DNA of 11,484 nucleotides from Balneolales bacterium (GCA_007116685.1 SKIC01000194.1:1-11484), one strand, 5' to 3'; positions 1-8,343 are shown, numbered from the stretch's first letter. Made by a program: numbers and translations. Notes: generated from the letters alone by a model not told the origin.

Positions 1-1535
1 AACATTTCTTCGAAAAGTTCTGATTTTCGTTCTGCTCCCCAAATTTCCAAATCCGGATCAATTTGAGTTTCTATTTTCAGGATGCATTTTTTCTTTTTGA
101 TATTCAGGTCAACCGAAATCACATTTTGAAAATGGCTTCGGTCTAATCCATCCGCTACGCGTAAAATTCCTGAAAGCTTTCTGATTTTACTCTGGGTTTG
201 TGGTTGGAGTTGGCTATAGAAAATATGTCGTTTTTTGGGAGTTGACCGACGGTGATACCGTGCAACATGCGCCATAATTTGTATTTCTTCTTCCTTAAAT
301 CCACGCAAATCAGAGTTTTTGATGATGTATAGCGAGTGCTTGTGGTGTCGTCGGTGAGAGATGTGATAACCAATATCATGCATCAGGCTGGCATATTCCA
401 ATAACTCTCGGTCGTTATCACTCATGCCATGTATATCTCTGGTTTGGTCGAACAAATCCAGTGCAATTCGGCTAACATGCGAGGAGTGTATCTCCTGCCA
501 ATCACATTTTTTAAGTAATTCGAAAATAGATCTTCTGCGGCTGTCCGGGAAATCAGCCAATAATCGAAGACCTTTCATTTGTTTGCGTATAAATCGTAGA
601 ATAATGCCTTCCCGTAAAGCCTGAGTTGAAGTCTTGATTCGGTTGATATTCATCAGGTCGATAACCGTATCTACCAAAACCAATCCGGCAACAACAAAGT
701 CTATGCGTTTTTCATCCAGACCGGGCAATCCTTGCCGTTGATCCCGATTCATCTTGATAAATTTTTTGTAGAAACTCTTAAAATCTTTGGCACTGTATTC
801 AAACTCATTGAGAGTAATATCGGGAGCCTGACCTTTTTCGTGTGCAATCATGGCAGCAATATTTTGCATCGTGCCGGATGAACCAATTAGAACGTCTTTG
901 CCACGTTTTTTGAAAATATGTGTGAGCTGACTGAGCGTTTCAGTGTAATGGTTTTTCAGGTTTTCAATCTCGTCTTTTTGAATAGGATCTGATTTTACAT
1001 AATCAGAAGTCATCCGGCTGACGCCTAACTTGAAACTATCCAAAAACAAGAACTCTTTGCTGTTTGCAAGAATAAACTCGGTACTACCGCCACCAATATC
1101 TATAATCAGTGAAGGTTCATCACCTAAAGACATTCCGTGTTGTACCGCATAACCAATGAGCTCTGCTTCGATTTTTCCGGGAATGGCTCTGATTTTAATC
1201 CCTACTTCATCAATAGAACGCTGAATGAAATCACCACCATTTGGCGCTTCTCGGATAGCACTTGTTGCAAGAGCGATGATTTTTTCACATTCCTGCGCAT
1301 CAGCCAGCAATTTTATTTTTTGAAGCGTCTCAATTCCGGCATCCATAGCTTGTCCAGTAATTGGATTCCCAACACCCTTGGCACCAAGTTTTACCATTTC
1401 CTTAAACTGATCAATAGTCCAAAAACTACCATCAGGGTAAATATCCACAATAATTGCATGAAAAGAGTTGGTGCCAAGGTCTATAGCACAAATGCGTTTG
1501 TATGCGGAATTAGGTTTCTTTGTAGAACGAGCCAT
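1..1535 (-). CDS. ppx: Exopolyphosphatase / pppGpp phosphatase family (Ppx/GppA) with C-terminal HD domain, 3'-truncated by the window edge
   Basis: Seen: an open frame of 511 codons from ATG at 1535 to the left edge with no stop, so the C-terminus is missing. The ASKHA-type phosphatase domain spans about residues 15-310: the phosphate loop IDLGTNSFHAII (18-29), ATSAIREAPNG (90-100), a glutamate-containing PGKIEAELIGY segment (119-129), the second phosphate motif IDIGGGSTEF (145-154) and GSSGTMQNIA (218-227). An HD-like domain follows, with MHDIGYHISHRRHHKHS (385-401) and LRVADGLDRSH (458-468). Known: the family splits inorganic polyphosphate or converts pppGpp to ppGpp in the cytoplasm; the HD-bearing layout resembles E. 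coli Ppx (about 513 residues), so probably only a short tail is lost. It diverges from the protease gene and has no visible Shine-Dalgarno. Sequence alone does not separate Ppx from GppA activity. The family is near certain; the gene symbol is moderately sure. Confidence 0.93.
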   Translation of the reverse strand, partial: MARSTKKPNSAYKRICAIDLGTNSFHAIIVDIYPDGSFWTIDQFKEMVKLGAKGVGNPITGQAMDAGIETLQKIKLLADAQECEKIIALATSAIREAPNGGDFIQRSIDEVGIKIRAIPGKIEAELIGYAVQHGMSLGDEPSLIIDIGGGSTEFILANSKEFLFLDSFKLGVSRMTSDYVKSDPIQKDEIENLKNHYTETLSQLTHIFKKRGKDVLIGSSGTMQNIAAMIAHEKGQAPDITLNEFEYSAKDFKSFYKKFIKMNRDQRQGLPGLDEKRIDFVVAGLVLVDTVIDLMNINRIKTSTQALREGIILRFIRKQMKGLRLLADFPDSRRRSIFELLKKCDWQEIHSSHVSRIALDLFDQTRDIHGMSDNDRELLEYASLMHDIGYHISHRRHHKHSLYIIKNSDLRGFKEEEIQIMAHVARYHRRSTPKKRHIFYSQLQPQTQSKIRKLSGILRVADGLDRSHFQNVISVDLNIKKKKCILKIETQIDPDLEIWGAERKSELFEEM

Positions 1536-1644
1536 GAATGAGAGTAAAGTCTTTCGTGTTGAAGTAAATCTGTATGTCTATATTTCCGTTTTTGAGACTA
1601 CATCTGGGTGTTGCCAAATATTAAGTTCTCTATAGTAAATACGC
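1536..1644. promoter_or_regulatory. Divergent promoter region between ppx and the S8 protease gene
   Basis: This 109-bp spacer separates two divergent start codons, so promoters for both must lie here or inside the coding ends. On the plus strand TATATTTC (1579-1586) differs at one position from the Bacteroidetes -7 element TAnnTTTG, and a TTG lies 17 bases upstream (1559-1561). On the minus strand the best resemblance is TAATATTTG, one base longer than the consensus. These are weak matches in AT-rich DNA and the exact promoter positions are inferred. Confidence 0.35.
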
Positions 1645-4599
1645 ATGTTTCAACTTTCATTCAATAAACTCTTTTATTCGATTTGCTTTTGCTTAGTTTT
1701 ACTTATTGGAGCACAACCGCTTAAGGCAGAAGAGCCAGATTATATTCCGGGTAAAATAGTATTCAAAATGGAACCCGCTGAAAAGATGCAATTGTCTGCA
1801 CAAATGCAGATAAATGATAACATAAGAATGTTGGCTCAGCCCTTCGGATTGGTCGAAAAGCAATCTGTAATTGCATCAACAGCACGTTTTGGAGTAGAAC
1901 GCCGTATTCAGGAGCATCAAGAAACGAAGAGTGCAGATCTCATTTTGGATGATCTTAGCCGCACATTCACCATTAAAATATCTGAAACAGACAGAACTCT
2001 GGAACTTGTGCGTAGGCTGAACGCATTGCCCGGGATTGTATATGCTGAGCCTTTTTACAATTATGAACTTACCGATTTCCCTAATGACCCAAATATTGGA
2101 GAAGGTGGCCACGATTACTTTGAATATCACGGCTTTTTTGATGCCTGGAATATCAGTCAATCTTCAGAGGAGATTGTTATAGCTATAGTTGATAGCGGTG
2201 TTTTATATACCCACGAAGATCTACGAAATGGCTTATGGCGAAATCCCGATCCCGGACGAGCATCCTACGTTTTTAATCAGGTAGAAAACGATACAATCGG
2301 ATGGAATTTCTGGCAAAGTGGAAATGTATTTATTGGAGAAGAACCGGTTCAAAATAATAATCCCATTGGAGATTTTAGTGACCATGGCACTTTTGTGGCA
2401 GGTTTGGCTGCGGCCGATACAGATAATGGAATTGGAATAGCGGGAGCAGGTTTTAATGCCAGTTATATGGCAGTAAAAGTTGGTGGTACTAGAGAATTTC
2501 CCAGAAATGTTCCATTTGGGCCTTATGGTGTATTGTATGCCGCAATAAATGGCGCCGATATTATTAATTGCAGTTTCGGCAGTACCAACTTTTCCTTCTT
2601 TTTTGAGGATATCATTAATGCTGCCACGGAAATGGGCTCCTTAATAATAGCTGCAGCCGGAAATAACAATAACGATGTGCCATTTTTCCCGGCCTCTTAT
2701 GATAATGTGCTCAGTGTTGGGGCCGAGTTTGGTGATTTGAGTAGCCGGAAAGCAACGTTTAGTTCGTATGGCTACTTCGTGGATGTATTCGCCGTTGGGC
2801 AAAGCATACTCAGCACCACATTTACTTTTAATGAAAATACAGGAAATTACACCGAGTTCTATCGACGAAGTTCAGGAACCTCTTTTGCTGCTCCCATAGT
2901 AAGCGGGCTTGCTGCTTTGATTAGACATAAGTATCCGGATTGGTCGCCGGGCAGAGTGGCGGCACAAATTCGGGCTACTGCCAAATCCATCGAAAATCAA
3001 AATCTGCCCTACAGAACTAAAATGGGAAATGGCAGTATTCAAGCCTACGAAGCACTAACAAATCCGCAGCCGGGTATAGTGATGCGAGAGTTTGAAATCG
3101 TTAACCAATTCGGTAGAAAAGCGACCGTTGGTGAACAAGCCAATGTCAGAATTACGCTCAAGAATGTAGGTGAGAGTACCCCGGAAATCAGATTAGAACT
3201 ATCTGGCTTGGAAGGGCAAGTTCGTTTGAACCAAGCCCTGAAAAGCGTAGGTAGATTAGAAAATGGCGATACCGAAGTCGTTGAATTCCCCATCGAATTT
3301 TTAGAACAAACCGACCCTGAATTAGCTCCGGTTTTGCGATTAGGAATGGAAGATAGCGACAACTACAGGGATTTCGCTATTCTTCCATTTTTTGATTTCG
3401 ATTACGATGTGGTTGAAAGCAATGATTTCCTCCTATCCATTGGGTCAGATGGCACCATCGCGTATCGTGCAACCCAAGAAGCATTCGGAGGAGAAGGTAT
3501 GCTGGATTTATTCCTGCGATCATTGATTTTTGAGGCTTCTTTCATGGTGGGTGTACAGCCTGAGAATTTTATGTATGTGATGGATAACACCCGTAGCATC
3601 ACTGAAAGAAATTCAGATTTTGAGCCAAAAAGATGGTTTCGGTATGCACCGGAAGCCGGAAAAGGTTTTACGCAGTTTGAATCTATAAACGAGGAAAAAT
3701 ACCCAGGTCTTGTGGTGCGCAAGGAAATATTTGATGGAAATACAGTGGGTGTTCCAAATACACTTTTCTTCCGATATCTCATAATAAATGACGGTGATCA
3801 GGATATTCGCGCATTGTACCCGGGGATGTTTATTAACTGGCAAATACCTCCTTTTAGTGAAAACAAAGTCAAATACATACCGTCCGATTCACTTCAAATA
3901 GTCCATAGTTCTCAGGAAGGAAGTCCATTTGTTACACTTGCGCACATGGGGAATATTGCATCTGCCTTGGCTATCGATAATTCCTCTTCGCAAACACTGG
4001 CTTCGGCAAGCAGTCGCGAAGACAGTTTGAGGTTTGGTATTTATTACGATAACAGTGGTATGGGTTTCGATGGTTTTACCGATGCTGAAAAAAGACTGGC
4101 GCTCAGAGCCGGATTGGAAAAACCTGATCAGGATACAAGTGATGTTTCCACATTAAGTAGTAGTGGTCCATATCAGCTACGAGTAGGTGAACAAATTGTG
4201 GTAGGCTTTATTCTCAGTTATGCGCAACAAGAGCAAGCACTGATTAATCAAATTAGAAACGCCAGAGCAGCAGATTTGTTCGAAGTTAGTCCGCCGGGGG
4301 AATCAGTTCACACCAAAGAACCGGTTGATATACCCAATGAAATTGCACTTTTCCCACCGTATCCAAATCCGTTCAATCCCCTAACACAAATAAATTATTA
4401 TCTTGATGGCGTTTATGATGTTCGAATCTCGGTTTACGATATTTTGGGAAGGCAAGTAAAAACACTAATGCAAAATCGTCAAACCGAAGGTTTCTACACC
4501 ATACCTTTTGATGCTTCTAATTTGGCTTCAGGTCAATACATTATTTTGTTAGAGGCAGGCAATAAGCGTTTAGCTCGACAAGTAACCCTTATCAAGTAA
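1645..4599 (+). CDS. Secreted subtilisin-like serine protease (S8 family) with T9SS type A sorting domain
   Basis: A 984-residue endopeptidase predicted to be exported and attached to or released from the cell surface. Residues 1-28 form a Sec signal peptide (hydrophobic core, cleavage after LKA). Residues 30-145 look like a propeptide (PGKIVFKM near 35-42), ending in FPNDPN before the catalytic domain (about 145-472). The triad is Asp183 (IVDSG), His247 (DHGTF) and Ser413 (GTSFAAP); Asn340 (AAAGN) is the expected oxyanion-hole residue, so the enzyme should be active. A beta-sandwich-like segment (about 478-580) recalls CARDB-type domains. Residues about 585-880 match nothing I recognise. The tail (about 899-984) has YPNPFNP (906-912), VYDILGRQV and a C-terminal RQVTLIK, the marks of a T9SS sorting domain. 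The start is the ATG just before the signal peptide; no Shine-Dalgarno is visible. It appears monocistronic. Physiological substrate unknown; protein scavenging is a reasonable inference. Confidence 0.96.
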   Translation: MFQLSFNKLFYSICFCLVLLIGAQPLKAEEPDYIPGKIVFKMEPAEKMQLSAQMQINDNIRMLAQPFGLVEKQSVIASTARFGVERRIQEHQETKSADLILDDLSRTFTIKISETDRTLELVRRLNALPGIVYAEPFYNYELTDFPNDPNIGEGGHDYFEYHGFFDAWNISQSSEEIVIAIVDSGVLYTHEDLRNGLWRNPDPGRASYVFNQVENDTIGWNFWQSGNVFIGEEPVQNNNPIGDFSDHGTFVAGLAAADTDNGIGIAGAGFNASYMAVKVGGTREFPRNVPFGPYGVLYAAINGADIINCSFGSTNFSFFFEDIINAATEMGSLIIAAAGNNNNDVPFFPASYDNVLSVGAEFGDLSSRKATFSSYGYFVDVFAVGQSILSTTFTFNENTGNYTEFYRRSSGTSFAAPIVSGLAALIRHKYPDWSPGRVAAQIRATAKSIENQNLPYRTKMGNGSIQAYEALTNPQPGIVMREFEIVNQFGRKATVGEQANVRITLKNVGESTPEIRLELSGLEGQVRLNQALKSVGRLENGDTEVVEFPIEFLEQTDPELAPVLRLGMEDSDNYRDFAILPFFDFDYDVVESNDFLLSIGSDGTIAYRATQEAFGGEGMLDLFLRSLIFEASFMVGVQPENFMYVMDNTRSITERNSDFEPKRWFRYAPEAGKGFTQFESINEEKYPGLVVRKEIFDGNTVGVPNTLFFRYLIINDGDQDIRALYPGMFINWQIPPFSENKVKYIPSDSLQIVHSSQEGSPFVTLAHMGNIASALAIDNSSSQTLASASSREDSLRFGIYYDNSGMGFDGFTDAEKRLALRAGLEKPDQDTSDVSTLSSSGPYQLRVGEQIVVGFILSYAQQEQALINQIRNARAADLFEVSPPGESVHTKEPVDIPNEIALFPPYPNPFNPLTQINYYLDGVYDVRISVYDILGRQVKTLMQNRQTEGFYTIPFDASNLASGQYIILLEAGNKRLARQVTLIK

Positions 4600-4628
4600 T
4601 TCGAAGGTCTTTATCTAGATTCCGCTCA

Positions 4629-4650
4629 TGCTATAAAGATAGTTTTAGCA
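4629..4650 (+). terminator. Possible weak hairpin downstream of the S8 protease
   Basis: TGCTA-T-AAA pairs with TTTTAGCA around a five-base GATAG loop, with one bulged base, starting 30 bases after the protease stop codon. The stem is AT-rich and the sequence after it alternates TA instead of forming a T tract, so this could be a weak terminator, an mRNA 3' end stabiliser, or chance. Confidence 0.25.
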
Positions 4651-4756
4651 TTATATATACATTCAAAACAGTTAGTATTTTCATCACCAAACGTTTTTCT
4701 CTCTAATACTTTTATAGTAGTACGTAAAATCAATATCAGTAAGACAAACATACTCA

Positions 4757-6322
4757 ATGAGTTCCGAAACAAATCAACCAAGTTTAGAACAACGTCCACT
4801 TGAACTTTCAGATTTTGATGCTGTTAAAGCATTGCAGTTGAAAGTTTTTGAGGGGATGCTCCCATATTCAAAAGCACAGTTCAAATCCCAGATAAAAATA
4901 TTTCAGGAAGGTCAGATTGGGATTTTTTATGATGGCGATCTTGTAGCATCCTGTAGTTCCATCATGATTGATTTAGATGAATATTCCGATAGACATACCT
5001 GGGAAGATATCGCTGATGATGGATTTATTCGCAACCATGATCCGGAGGCAGATACGCTTTACGGAATTGAAATCATGGTTGACCCTGAATTTCGAGGGAT
5101 GAAATTAGGCCGCCGTCTTTATGATGCTCGAAAAGAACTCTGCCAGCGCATGAACTTGAAGCGCGTTTTAGTTGGTGGTCGCCTGCCGAATTACCACATG
5201 TACAAGCAGGAAATGGATATAAAATCCTATGTGCAGGCCGTGACTTCCAAAAAAATCTATGATCCTGTACTCACATTTCAAATTCAAAATGAGTTTGTAG
5301 TAAAGCGAATCATCAAAGATTATTTGAAGGAGGATGTAGAATCGGATGGCTACGCTACTTTGATGGAGTGGTCAAATCTGGAATACGAGCATGTAGCTCC
5401 CAAGAAAAAAGTAACCTCAATGCCGGTTCGTATATGCTGCATCCAATACAAAATGCGTAAGTTGAGTAATTGGGATGATTTTGCGCAGCAAGTAGAATAC
5501 TTTGTGGATGTGGCATCCGAATACAAAAGTGATTTTGCCTTATTTCCGGAACTCCTCACTACACAATTACTGAGTTTTGAAGATGAAAAACGTCCGGGTG
5601 TAGCGGCGCGAATGCTGAATAATTACACGAAACTCTATGAGGAATTATTCACAGATATGGCTATTAGTTATAACGTGAATATTATCGCCGGATCGCATTT
5701 TGTATTGGAAGAAGATCATGTTTTTAACGTCTCTTATCTTTTCCGTCGAGACGGTACTCATGAAAAGCAGTATAAAATTCATATTACGCCATCAGAATCT
5801 CGTTGGTGGGGTGTACAGCCTGGTTCTATTCCGAAAGTATTTGATACAGATCGAGGCAAAATTGCCATTAATATCTGTTACGATATAGAATTCCCGGAAT
5901 TGGCTCGATTTGCGGTAGATTATGGTGCAAATATCATTTTTGTTCCTTATTGCACAGATGAGCGCCATGGATTTACCAGAGTGCGAACCTGTGCTCAAGC
6001 CAGAGCCATTGAAAATCAATTATATGTAGCCATGGCCGGAACTACGGGGAATATTCCTTCGGTAGAAAATATGAGCATTCAATATGCCCAATCGGCCATT
6101 TTTACACCTTCGGATTTCATGTTTGCCAGAGATGGAATTGCGGCGATTTCTGATGAAAATACCGAGTCTGTAGTAATTGCAGACGTTGATACGGAATTAT
6201 TGAAGCGTGCTAGGCATAGTGGTGCAGTAACTCCAATGTTGGATCGTAGAAAAGATTTGTATTCGCTTACTTTTGAAGAAAAACCGGAGCACAGTGTAGT
6301 GCTAACACGTAACTTTTTATAA
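4757..6322 (+). CDS. GNAT acetyltransferase-nitrilase fusion protein (RimI-like domain plus carbon-nitrogen hydrolase)
   Basis: A 521-residue two-domain cytoplasmic enzyme with no signal peptide. The N-terminal GNAT domain (about 12-165) carries the acetyl-CoA loop VDPEFRGMKLGRRLY (108-122), with the R-x-x-G-x-G-like pattern kept except that the middle residues read RGMKLG. A conserved linker (about 166-215) leads into a nitrilase-superfamily domain (about 223-510). Its Glu-Lys-Cys triad is visible: Glu265 (LFPELL), Lys340 (QYKIH) and Cys374 (NICYDIEFPE). Known: this layout is the RimI-like nitrilase class (branch 12 of the nitrilase superfamily); Bacillus subtilis YhcX has the same architecture and the substrate is generally unknown. 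Both active sites look intact, so the protein may deacylate or hydrolyse an amide and acetylate an amine on related substrates, which is inference. The gene stands alone; its stop abuts, without a spacer, the stop of the convergent ankyrin gene. Confidence 0.95.
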   Translation: MSSETNQPSLEQRPLELSDFDAVKALQLKVFEGMLPYSKAQFKSQIKIFQEGQIGIFYDGDLVASCSSIMIDLDEYSDRHTWEDIADDGFIRNHDPEADTLYGIEIMVDPEFRGMKLGRRLYDARKELCQRMNLKRVLVGGRLPNYHMYKQEMDIKSYVQAVTSKKIYDPVLTFQIQNEFVVKRIIKDYLKEDVESDGYATLMEWSNLEYEHVAPKKKVTSMPVRICCIQYKMRKLSNWDDFAQQVEYFVDVASEYKSDFALFPELLTTQLLSFEDEKRPGVAARMLNNYTKLYEELFTDMAISYNVNIIAGSHFVLEEDHVFNVSYLFRRDGTHEKQYKIHITPSESRWWGVQPGSIPKVFDTDRGKIAINICYDIEFPELARFAVDYGANIIFVPYCTDERHGFTRVRTCAQARAIENQLYVAMAGTTGNIPSVENMSIQYAQSAIFTPSDFMFARDGIAAISDENTESVVIADVDTELLKRARHSGAVTPMLDRRKDLYSLTFEEKPEHSVVLTRNFL

Positions 6323-6351
6323 TCAGAAAACGGCGTTTCGGTGTTCTCTGA
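6323..6351 (-). other. Hairpin overlapping the stop codon of the second ankyrin gene
   Basis: On the minus-strand transcript TCAGAGAAC pairs with GTTTTCTGA (9 bp including one G-U wobble) around an 11-base loop, and the TGA stop codon is the last three bases of the stem. The plus-strand copy would contain an A-C mismatch, so the fold favours the minus-strand RNA. The bases after it (TTATAAAAAG) do not make a convincing terminator. It may protect the mRNA 3' end or help end transcription where the two convergent genes leave no spacer. Confidence 0.35.
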
Positions 6352-6934
6352 GTAAAAGTGCAGTTTGTAAGTGTCCCTCAGATTCTGCGAGTTCTTCGGC
6401 ATTCATACCGTTAAGCATTTCTAAATCTGCATTCGCACCCTGTCGAAGTAGTTTGCGTACAATTTCGTGATGACCACCATAGGCCGCACTCATCAGGGCC
6501 GTCATGCCATTTTCGTTTTGTAAATCAATGTTAGCGTTATGAGCTAATAATTCACTGACTACATGCTCGTGACCTTCCATAGCAGCAATCATCAAAGGTG
6601 AAACGCCTTTGTCACGGATATTTACTCGTGCGCCGTGTCTCAAAAGTAATCGAACAGCTTCTGTTTTTCCCATAGAAGAAGCCCAAACTAAGAGTGGTGC
6701 TTCCATAACAATTGCATTGGGGTTGATTCCGGCAATGAGCATTAAATCAACCACATCGAGGCGGTCTGCAATCATGAAGGTGAGTACGCCTTCAGCATTC
6801 AAATCGATTTGTTTTTCAAGCAGACTCTCTATGGCCTCCTCGCGACTTATGGTCTCACTTTCATCTTTAGAACCACAAGAGGCAAGCAATAAGGCGAAAA
6901 AAATAAAAAAGAGGGAGAATTTAGTTTGTTTCAT
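6323..6934 (-). CDS. Ankyrin-repeat lipoprotein (second gene of the pair)
   Basis: A 203-residue predicted lipoprotein. From ATG at 6934 it begins MKQTKFSLFF, then a hydrophobic stretch and the lipobox LASC, with lipidated Cys20; the following Gly-Ser is not an inner-membrane retention signal in the E. coli sense. Residues about 48-198 form four to five ankyrin repeats, the clearest being GVSPLMIAAMEGHEHVVSEL (110-129) and GMTALMSAAYGGHHEIVRKL (143-162). Ankyrin repeats bind proteins and have no catalytic role, so the expected function is envelope-side protein interaction; the partner is unknown. An in-frame TTG at 6949 would add five residues (MLFDF) ahead of the signal peptide; the ATG gives the normal charged N-terminus and is preferred. 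This start lies inside the upstream ankyrin gene (14-base overlap), suggesting translational coupling. Confidence 0.88.
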   Translation of the reverse strand: MKQTKFSLFFIFFALLLASCGSKDESETISREEAIESLLEKQIDLNAEGVLTFMIADRLDVVDLMLIAGINPNAIVMEAPLLVWASSMGKTEAVRLLLRHGARVNIRDKGVSPLMIAAMEGHEHVVSELLAHNANIDLQNENGMTALMSAAYGGHHEIVRKLLRQGANADLEMLNGMNAEELAESEGHLQTALLLREHRNAVF

Positions 6935-7802
6935 GAAGTCGAATAGCAATACCGATGTATTCTGCTATGTATGGAAATCCTAATTCCATAGCGTAATCGT
7001 AAGCTGATTTATTGTATCTGTCTGAGATTTCTGTTCGAATTTCTTCGTAGCTGAGTAAAAGTCTTACGGCATCAAAGTGCCCGTTTTTAACGGCAAAAAT
7101 TAGAGGCGTTCGACCAAATGCGCTTCGAGTATTAATTTGCGCTCCCTCTCTGAGTAACTCATTCATTCTGTCCACACGACCTTCAGCCGCAGCAACGCGT
7201 AAATTTCGATCACGTTCAGCGCTTCTTTGGTTAGAATACCCTGAAACACTTCTGGTACCAATTTCGCTATTTCTGATTAATATCTCTTGAATATCTGACG
7301 GTTGGGAATTAAATAGGCTGAAACCAGTTTGTCGGTAATTAGTAGCGATAAACGGAGAGGCTCCAAAATCTAAAAGAGTACGGGCAGCATCCACATGACC
7401 ATGCTTCAGGGCTAGAAAAAGAGGTGTTTCTCCGTGATCATTTACGATATTGATATCAACATCGTGAAGTAAAAGTTCTTGCAAAGAAGTGGTGTTGTTT
7501 TTGGCCGCAGACCAGTGTAATGCCGAGTAACCTCCGACTCCTCTTTCGTTGGTAAAAGCACCATTTTGAATTGCGTGCCTAACCGCATTTACGTCATCAA
7601 AATAAGCCGCATATATAATAGGTAAGAAGCCGTCAGTATTGGGAGTATTTATGTCACCCACTTCAGAGATATGCAGTTGTGTAGTTGCTATAAGCGGACT
7701 TCCATTAAATTGAGAAGAGTTTTCGGAACTACAGGATGCAAGCATGAATAGAGTTGCCAATGCAAGGAGATAAAAAAGTATTTTATGTAGTAAACCCGGC
7801 AT
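6921..7802 (-). CDS. Ankyrin-repeat lipoprotein (first gene of the pair)
   Basis: A 293-residue predicted lipoprotein starting at ATG 7802. Its signal peptide (about 1-23: HK followed by a hydrophobic core) ends in the lipobox LASC with lipidated Cys24, followed by a Ser/Asn-rich spacer. Two blocks of ankyrin repeats follow: three repeats at about 57-155 (for example GYSALHWSAAKNNTTSLQEL and GETPLFLALKHGHVDAARTL) and two to three at about 196-285 (LRVAAAEGRVDRMNELLREG, then GRTPLIFAVKNGHFDAVRLL). A non-repeat linker of about 40 residues (156-195), rich in Ser, Arg and Asn, separates them. It should sit in the envelope facing the periplasm and bind a protein partner, unidentified here. It is the upstream gene of a two-gene operon, and only 46 bp separate its start from the divergent GNAT gene, so the two promoters must be tightly packed or overlap the coding ends. 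Confidence 0.9.
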   Translation of the reverse strand: MPGLLHKILFYLLALATLFMLASCSSENSSQFNGSPLIATTQLHISEVGDINTPNTDGFLPIIYAAYFDDVNAVRHAIQNGAFTNERGVGGYSALHWSAAKNNTTSLQELLLHDVDINIVNDHGETPLFLALKHGHVDAARTLLDFGASPFIATNYRQTGFSLFNSQPSDIQEILIRNSEIGTRSVSGYSNQRSAERDRNLRVAAAEGRVDRMNELLREGAQINTRSAFGRTPLIFAVKNGHFDAVRLLLSYEEIRTEISDRYNKSAYDYAMELGFPYIAEYIGIAIRLHETN

Positions 7803-7848
7803 AATTGTAATTTAAAGTGTTGCAGCTTTTAAACGGTAGAATATATTC

Positions 7849-8343
7849 GTGGAAAAATACATAAAAAAGAACACACAAATAAGAATTGCTCGCAAAGAGG
7901 ATATTCCTTTATTACTTGCCCTGATTGGAGAAGTATTTCAAGAATACGATTTCATCTATAATGCCTTTGATGAACTTCCTGATTTTTTCGACTTCGACAA
8001 AGTTTATGCTTTTACCGACAGCCATCTTTATGTGGTTGAGGATTCAGGAAAAGTTGTTGCTTGCGGAGGTTATATGTATGATGAAGAAAAATCTCCGGTT
8101 TTAAAGAGAATTTACGTGGATATAAATCAGAGACGCAAAGGTTATGGCGAGCTTTTGGTGCGCTTTTTATGTGATGAAATCAAAGAGCTCGGATTTCCAG
8201 AGGTTAGTTTGTGGACAGATACTCGCTTCACCAAAGCGCATCGCCTGTATGAAAAGTTGGGCTTCAAGGTAACCGAAAGAAAGCGCCCCTTGAATGATGT
8301 AAATGTCAGTTATGAAATTGAGTATTTGAAATCGTTTCTGTAA
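7849..8343 (+). CDS. GNAT family N-acetyltransferase
   Basis: A 164-residue single-domain cytoplasmic acetyltransferase. The fold covers about residues 9-160, with the acetyl-CoA pyrophosphate loop IYVDINQRRKGYGELL (88-103; R95-x-x-G98-x-G100) and the C-terminal signature AHRLYEKLGFKV (130-141), where Tyr134 is the usual general-acid position. The substrate cannot be told; GNAT proteins acetylate amines of small molecules, antibiotics or protein N-termini. The start is GTG at 7849: an in-frame stop lies only 9 bases before it, and the next in-frame ATG comes after about 75 residues, inside the domain. No Shine-Dalgarno is visible. It is divergent from the ankyrin pair and convergent with sthA, ending at a strong hairpin, so it is probably transcribed alone. 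Confidence 0.92.
   Translation: MEKYIKKNTQIRIARKEDIPLLLALIGEVFQEYDFIYNAFDELPDFFDFDKVYAFTDSHLYVVEDSGKVVACGGYMYDEEKSPVLKRIYVDINQRRKGYGELLVRFLCDEIKELGFPEVSLWTDTRFTKAHRLYEKLGFKVTERKRPLNDVNVSYEIEYLKSFL

Noticed and set aside
3045..3843. Minus-strand open frames inside the S8 protease
   Set aside because: They lie opposite a long gene with intact motifs, resemble no family, and look like antisense shadows.
6921..6949. The two ankyrin genes as one gene split by a frameshift
   Set aside because: The second gene has its own signal peptide and lipobox right at the junction, so two separate lipoproteins fit better.
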